Of a DNA stretch of 32,278 nt, positions 31,433 to 32,278 are shown piece after piece. The position numbers and the translations under genes were made by a program. Within the stretch, counting starts at the first letter, position 1. The number at the start of each line of letters is the position of its first letter. Origin of the DNA: an uncultured Clostridia bacterium (GTDB lineage Bacteria; Bacillota; Clostridia; Oscillospirales; Acutalibacteraceae); NCBI GenBank assembly GCA_947572385.1, contig CANPBX010000026.1:1-32278 (forward strand), read 5' to 3'. The notes beneath the pieces are model-generated. The model worked only from the letters and a program-made list of their open reading frames with translations, was not told the origin of the DNA and did no database searches.

Positions 31433-31909
31433 ATGAAAAAGGCGTATTATAACAGAATACTGCTCATGTATTCCAGCGTGCTGTTCTGCCTGCTGATAGT
31501 GCTTGTGGGCAGTTATTTTTATCAGCGTAGCTCGGCTTCCCGGAGAATGATAGAAGAACAGGACCGTATCATGTTCAGCGAATATATCAAGCAGGAGGAG
31601 AGCATTCTGGAAGCCCTGGTTACCCAGGCCCATACCATTCGGAATATGGATCCTCTAGCCAGCTATGCCCTGAGCTCTTAAGAAAACTATTACAGCAAAA
31701 TGACCGAGCTCCACAATGAGTTCTCAAAACCCGGCTGGGGCCAGGATCCTATCTATATGATCCACAAGATAAACGACACCCTTGCTCCCACTACCCTAAG
31801 CTCCACTCCAGTGGCCTCCCAGCTGAAAACCTACGGCATCGATGATGATATTACTTCCCCTATAAAAGACAGGAAAGACGCGGATGGAGGAAAAGACGAG
31901 AAATCTTAA
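31433..31909 (+). pseudogene. Broken membrane-sensor-type regulator (N-terminal part only)
   Basis: The frame starts at ATG 31433 after GGAAGGG. It encodes a basic start (MKKAYYNR), one membrane segment (about residues 9-28, LMYSSVLFCLLIVLVGSYF) and an extracytoplasmic helical part. A TAA at 31679 stops it. The same frame then continues with sensible sequence (ENYYSKMTELHNEF, then DPIYMIHKINDT) to about 31855. There the adjoining transposase remnant begins. The layout resembles the sensor half of membrane-anchored AraC-type regulators or histidine kinases; no output domain remains. A TATAAT at 31408-31413 may be its old -10. Confidence 0.6.
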
Positions 31910-32278
31910 GGGGTTTATGCTGAAGGCCGCGCATAAAAGAGTAAATTTCATGGGAGATGTCCTGAGCGGTATAGGGAAGCTTCCCTGTATGCACGTAGTG
32001 CTTTAGAGCATGGTCGAGGTATTCGTCGGGATCGTATTCCGGGGCATAAGGCGGCAGAAAAAAACACCTCAATTTTATCTTTCCGTTTCTCCAGCCATGC
32101 CGAAACCAGCTTCCCATGATGCACTTTCAAGTTATCCAGAACCAGAAAAGCTTTCCGCTCAGATGTGCCGGTCAAACGCTGCATGAATCGAATCAGCCGC
32201 TGATCCATGCTTTCCCGGTATACCATAAACCGTACGCTGCCCTCGCTGCTGACCGCCGAAAGCATATTCACCCGTTCC
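31860..32278 (-). pseudogene. IS630-type transposase, frameshifted and cut by the window end
   Basis: The minus strand encodes the C-terminal DDE part of an IS630/Tc1-like transposase. The first frame has KAFLVLDNLKVHHGK with the second catalytic Asp. A second frame has FFLPPYAPEYDPDEYLDHALK with the third acidic residue and continues to the stop at 31860. The frames meet at a run of seven T (minus strand; 32058-32064), where one extra T breaks the gene. It is either an inactivating insertion or a slippage site. The N-terminal part lies beyond 32278. The insertion appears to have removed the end of the sensor-type gene. Confidence 0.8.

Noticed and set aside
1-32278. CRISPR array, rRNA or tRNA genes
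   Set aside because: No regularly spaced repeats and no tRNA or rRNA signatures were seen on either strand.

Overview
The window looks like a chromosomal piece of a GC-rich, endospore-forming Clostridia member, probably Oscillospiraceae or a relative. The support is internal: spoIIR, a split sigK with the sporulation recombinase, S-layer homology (SLH) proteins, AddB-type recombination, an EF-P gene and strong Shine-Dalgarno sites. I cannot name a species.

Left part (1-14.4 kb) is mostly core genome. It holds an SLH/phosphodiester-glycosidase exoprotein, an ArsP_2-type metal exporter, spoIIR, addB with no addA beside it, a small membrane protein, a double zinc-ribbon protein, efp, an LRR_5/SLH surface protein, an M24 peptidase coupled to a YqeG-type HAD phosphatase, rpsU, a LytTR-DUF3021 pair and an acyltransferase-3 protein.

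Centre (14,716-24,388) is the main result: a 9,668-bp sigK-intervening (skin) element. The C-terminal part of sigma-K (14,364-14,720) and its N-terminal part (24,384-24,715) lie far apart on the same strand. Each ends at a shared AATGA core. Joining them restores an uninterrupted 227-aa pro-sigma-K with the motif RCIENEILM. A large serine recombinase (SpoIVCA type) ends 13 bp from the left core. The element is a mosaic. Its mobile backbone has an XRE repressor with an operator between overlapping divergent promoters, a 52-aa basic protein, a P4-type primase/helicase, a candidate origin/oriT region and a MobC without relaxase. An AT-rich insert carries a P-loop kinase, an ASCH protein, an unfamiliar 353-aa protein with a C-terminal membrane segment, and a GNAT. 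An XRE-zeta (PezAT-like) pair abuts the right core, and its first gene overlaps the stop codon of the sigK N-terminal half. Two backbone genes have ATA where Shine-Dalgarno spacing predicts ATG.

Right part (24.7-32.3 kb) holds a MATE exporter, a complete type III restriction-modification pair (mod, res), and a broken membrane-sensor-like gene cut by a decayed IS630-type transposase that runs off the window end.

Working model: in vegetative cells sigK is interrupted and the element is kept, perhaps helped by the XRE-zeta pair. During sporulation the recombinase would excise the element in the mother cell and rebuild sigK. SpoIIR, which signals from forespore to mother cell earlier in the same programme, is also in the window.
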